Shown here piece by piece: positions 32,684 through 32,794 of a DNA stretch of 32,794 nt. Both the position numbers and the translations under genes were made by a program. The notes beneath the pieces are model-generated. The model was not told where the DNA came from and did not search any database. It was given only the letters and a program-made list of their open reading frames with translations. Positions within the stretch are counted from its first letter, which is position 1; each line of letters begins with the position of its first letter. The stretch comes from Caryophanales bacterium UBA7581 (lineage in GTDB: Bacteria > Bacillota_I > Bacilli_A > RFN20 > CAG-826), in the NCBI GenBank assembly GCA_002477825.1, contig DLKT01000052.1, forward strand, positions 1-32,794, written 5' to 3'.

Positions 32684-32794
32684 CTTATTATAAAGTAAAA
32701 CAAAAAGAGGTTGTAAAAAACAATAATAAAAAAGCTTTATTGAACAGATTGTTTGGACTGAAAGAGAAAATGATTATAGCTTGTTTGAAAGTGG

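Noticed and set aside
32684..32794. Possible gene entering from the right edge
   Set aside because: No open frame with a ribosome binding site or recognisable residues is visible in this last stretch.
1..32794. CRISPR arrays, tRNA/rRNA genes, IS elements or attachment sites
   Set aside because: No regularly spaced repeats, no cloverleaf, no transposase or integrase and no flanking direct repeats were found by eye.

Overview
The window is AT-rich, uses the standard bacterial code (TGA is a real stop, for example after the HigA and PstB genes) and is densely packed with short operons, strong AAGGAG-type ribosome binding sites and hairpin-plus-T terminators. There are many lipoproteins with a Ser/Thr-rich stretch after the lipobox, a PhoP/PhoR-type phosphate regulon, a flavodiiron oxygen/NO reductase and BIG2-domain surface lipoproteins. 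Together these suggest an anaerobic, gut-type low-GC Bacillota (Bacilli/Erysipelotrichia-like, probably an uncultured relative). That placement is inference. I see no phage, insertion sequence, CRISPR array, rRNA or tRNA.

Layout, + strand. 2-1018: end of an FtsX-type permease and a heavy-metal (HMA) protein. 1075-2574: a HigBA-type toxin-antitoxin module with a consensus promoter and a palindromic operator; the antitoxin carries a C-terminal ImmA/IrrE peptidase domain. 2701-4102: flavodiiron protein and a tiny Cys-rich membrane protein. 4198-5823: secreted M6-like metalloprotease lipoprotein. 5927-10900: operon of a membrane-embedded metallophosphoesterase, an 816-aa membrane protein with RCK-like and RyR-like signatures, and exonuclease III. 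11012-16482: three lipoproteins (two are paralogues flanking a large BIG2 protein) and a Nudix hydrolase. 16538-23393: complete pst-phoU-phoPR phosphate locus behind a Pho-box-like direct repeat. Its PstS is circularly permuted and its PstA has a large outer-loop insertion.

Layout, - strand. 23422-25382: flavin-reductase-like protein and a membrane protein. 25493-26818: lipoprotein whose ribosome binding site is separated from its start by a hairpin. 27291-29931: three-gene operon of a prephenate-dehydratase-like/beta-rich protein, a TIR protein with a CHORD-like zinc tail, and a membrane protein. 30011-32626: MATE transporter broken by an amber codon, GNAT acetyltransferase broken by a one-base frameshift, and an intact CAT-like acetyltransferase.

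The best candidate for an undescribed system is the 27291-29931 operon. It reads as ligand-sensing domain plus TIR effector plus membrane partner, and a TIR-CHORD combination in a bacterium is striking because CHORD zinc domains are best known from eukaryotic RAR1/CHORDC1. The permuted PstS and the hairpin between ribosome binding site and start codon at 26818 are the next strongest observations.
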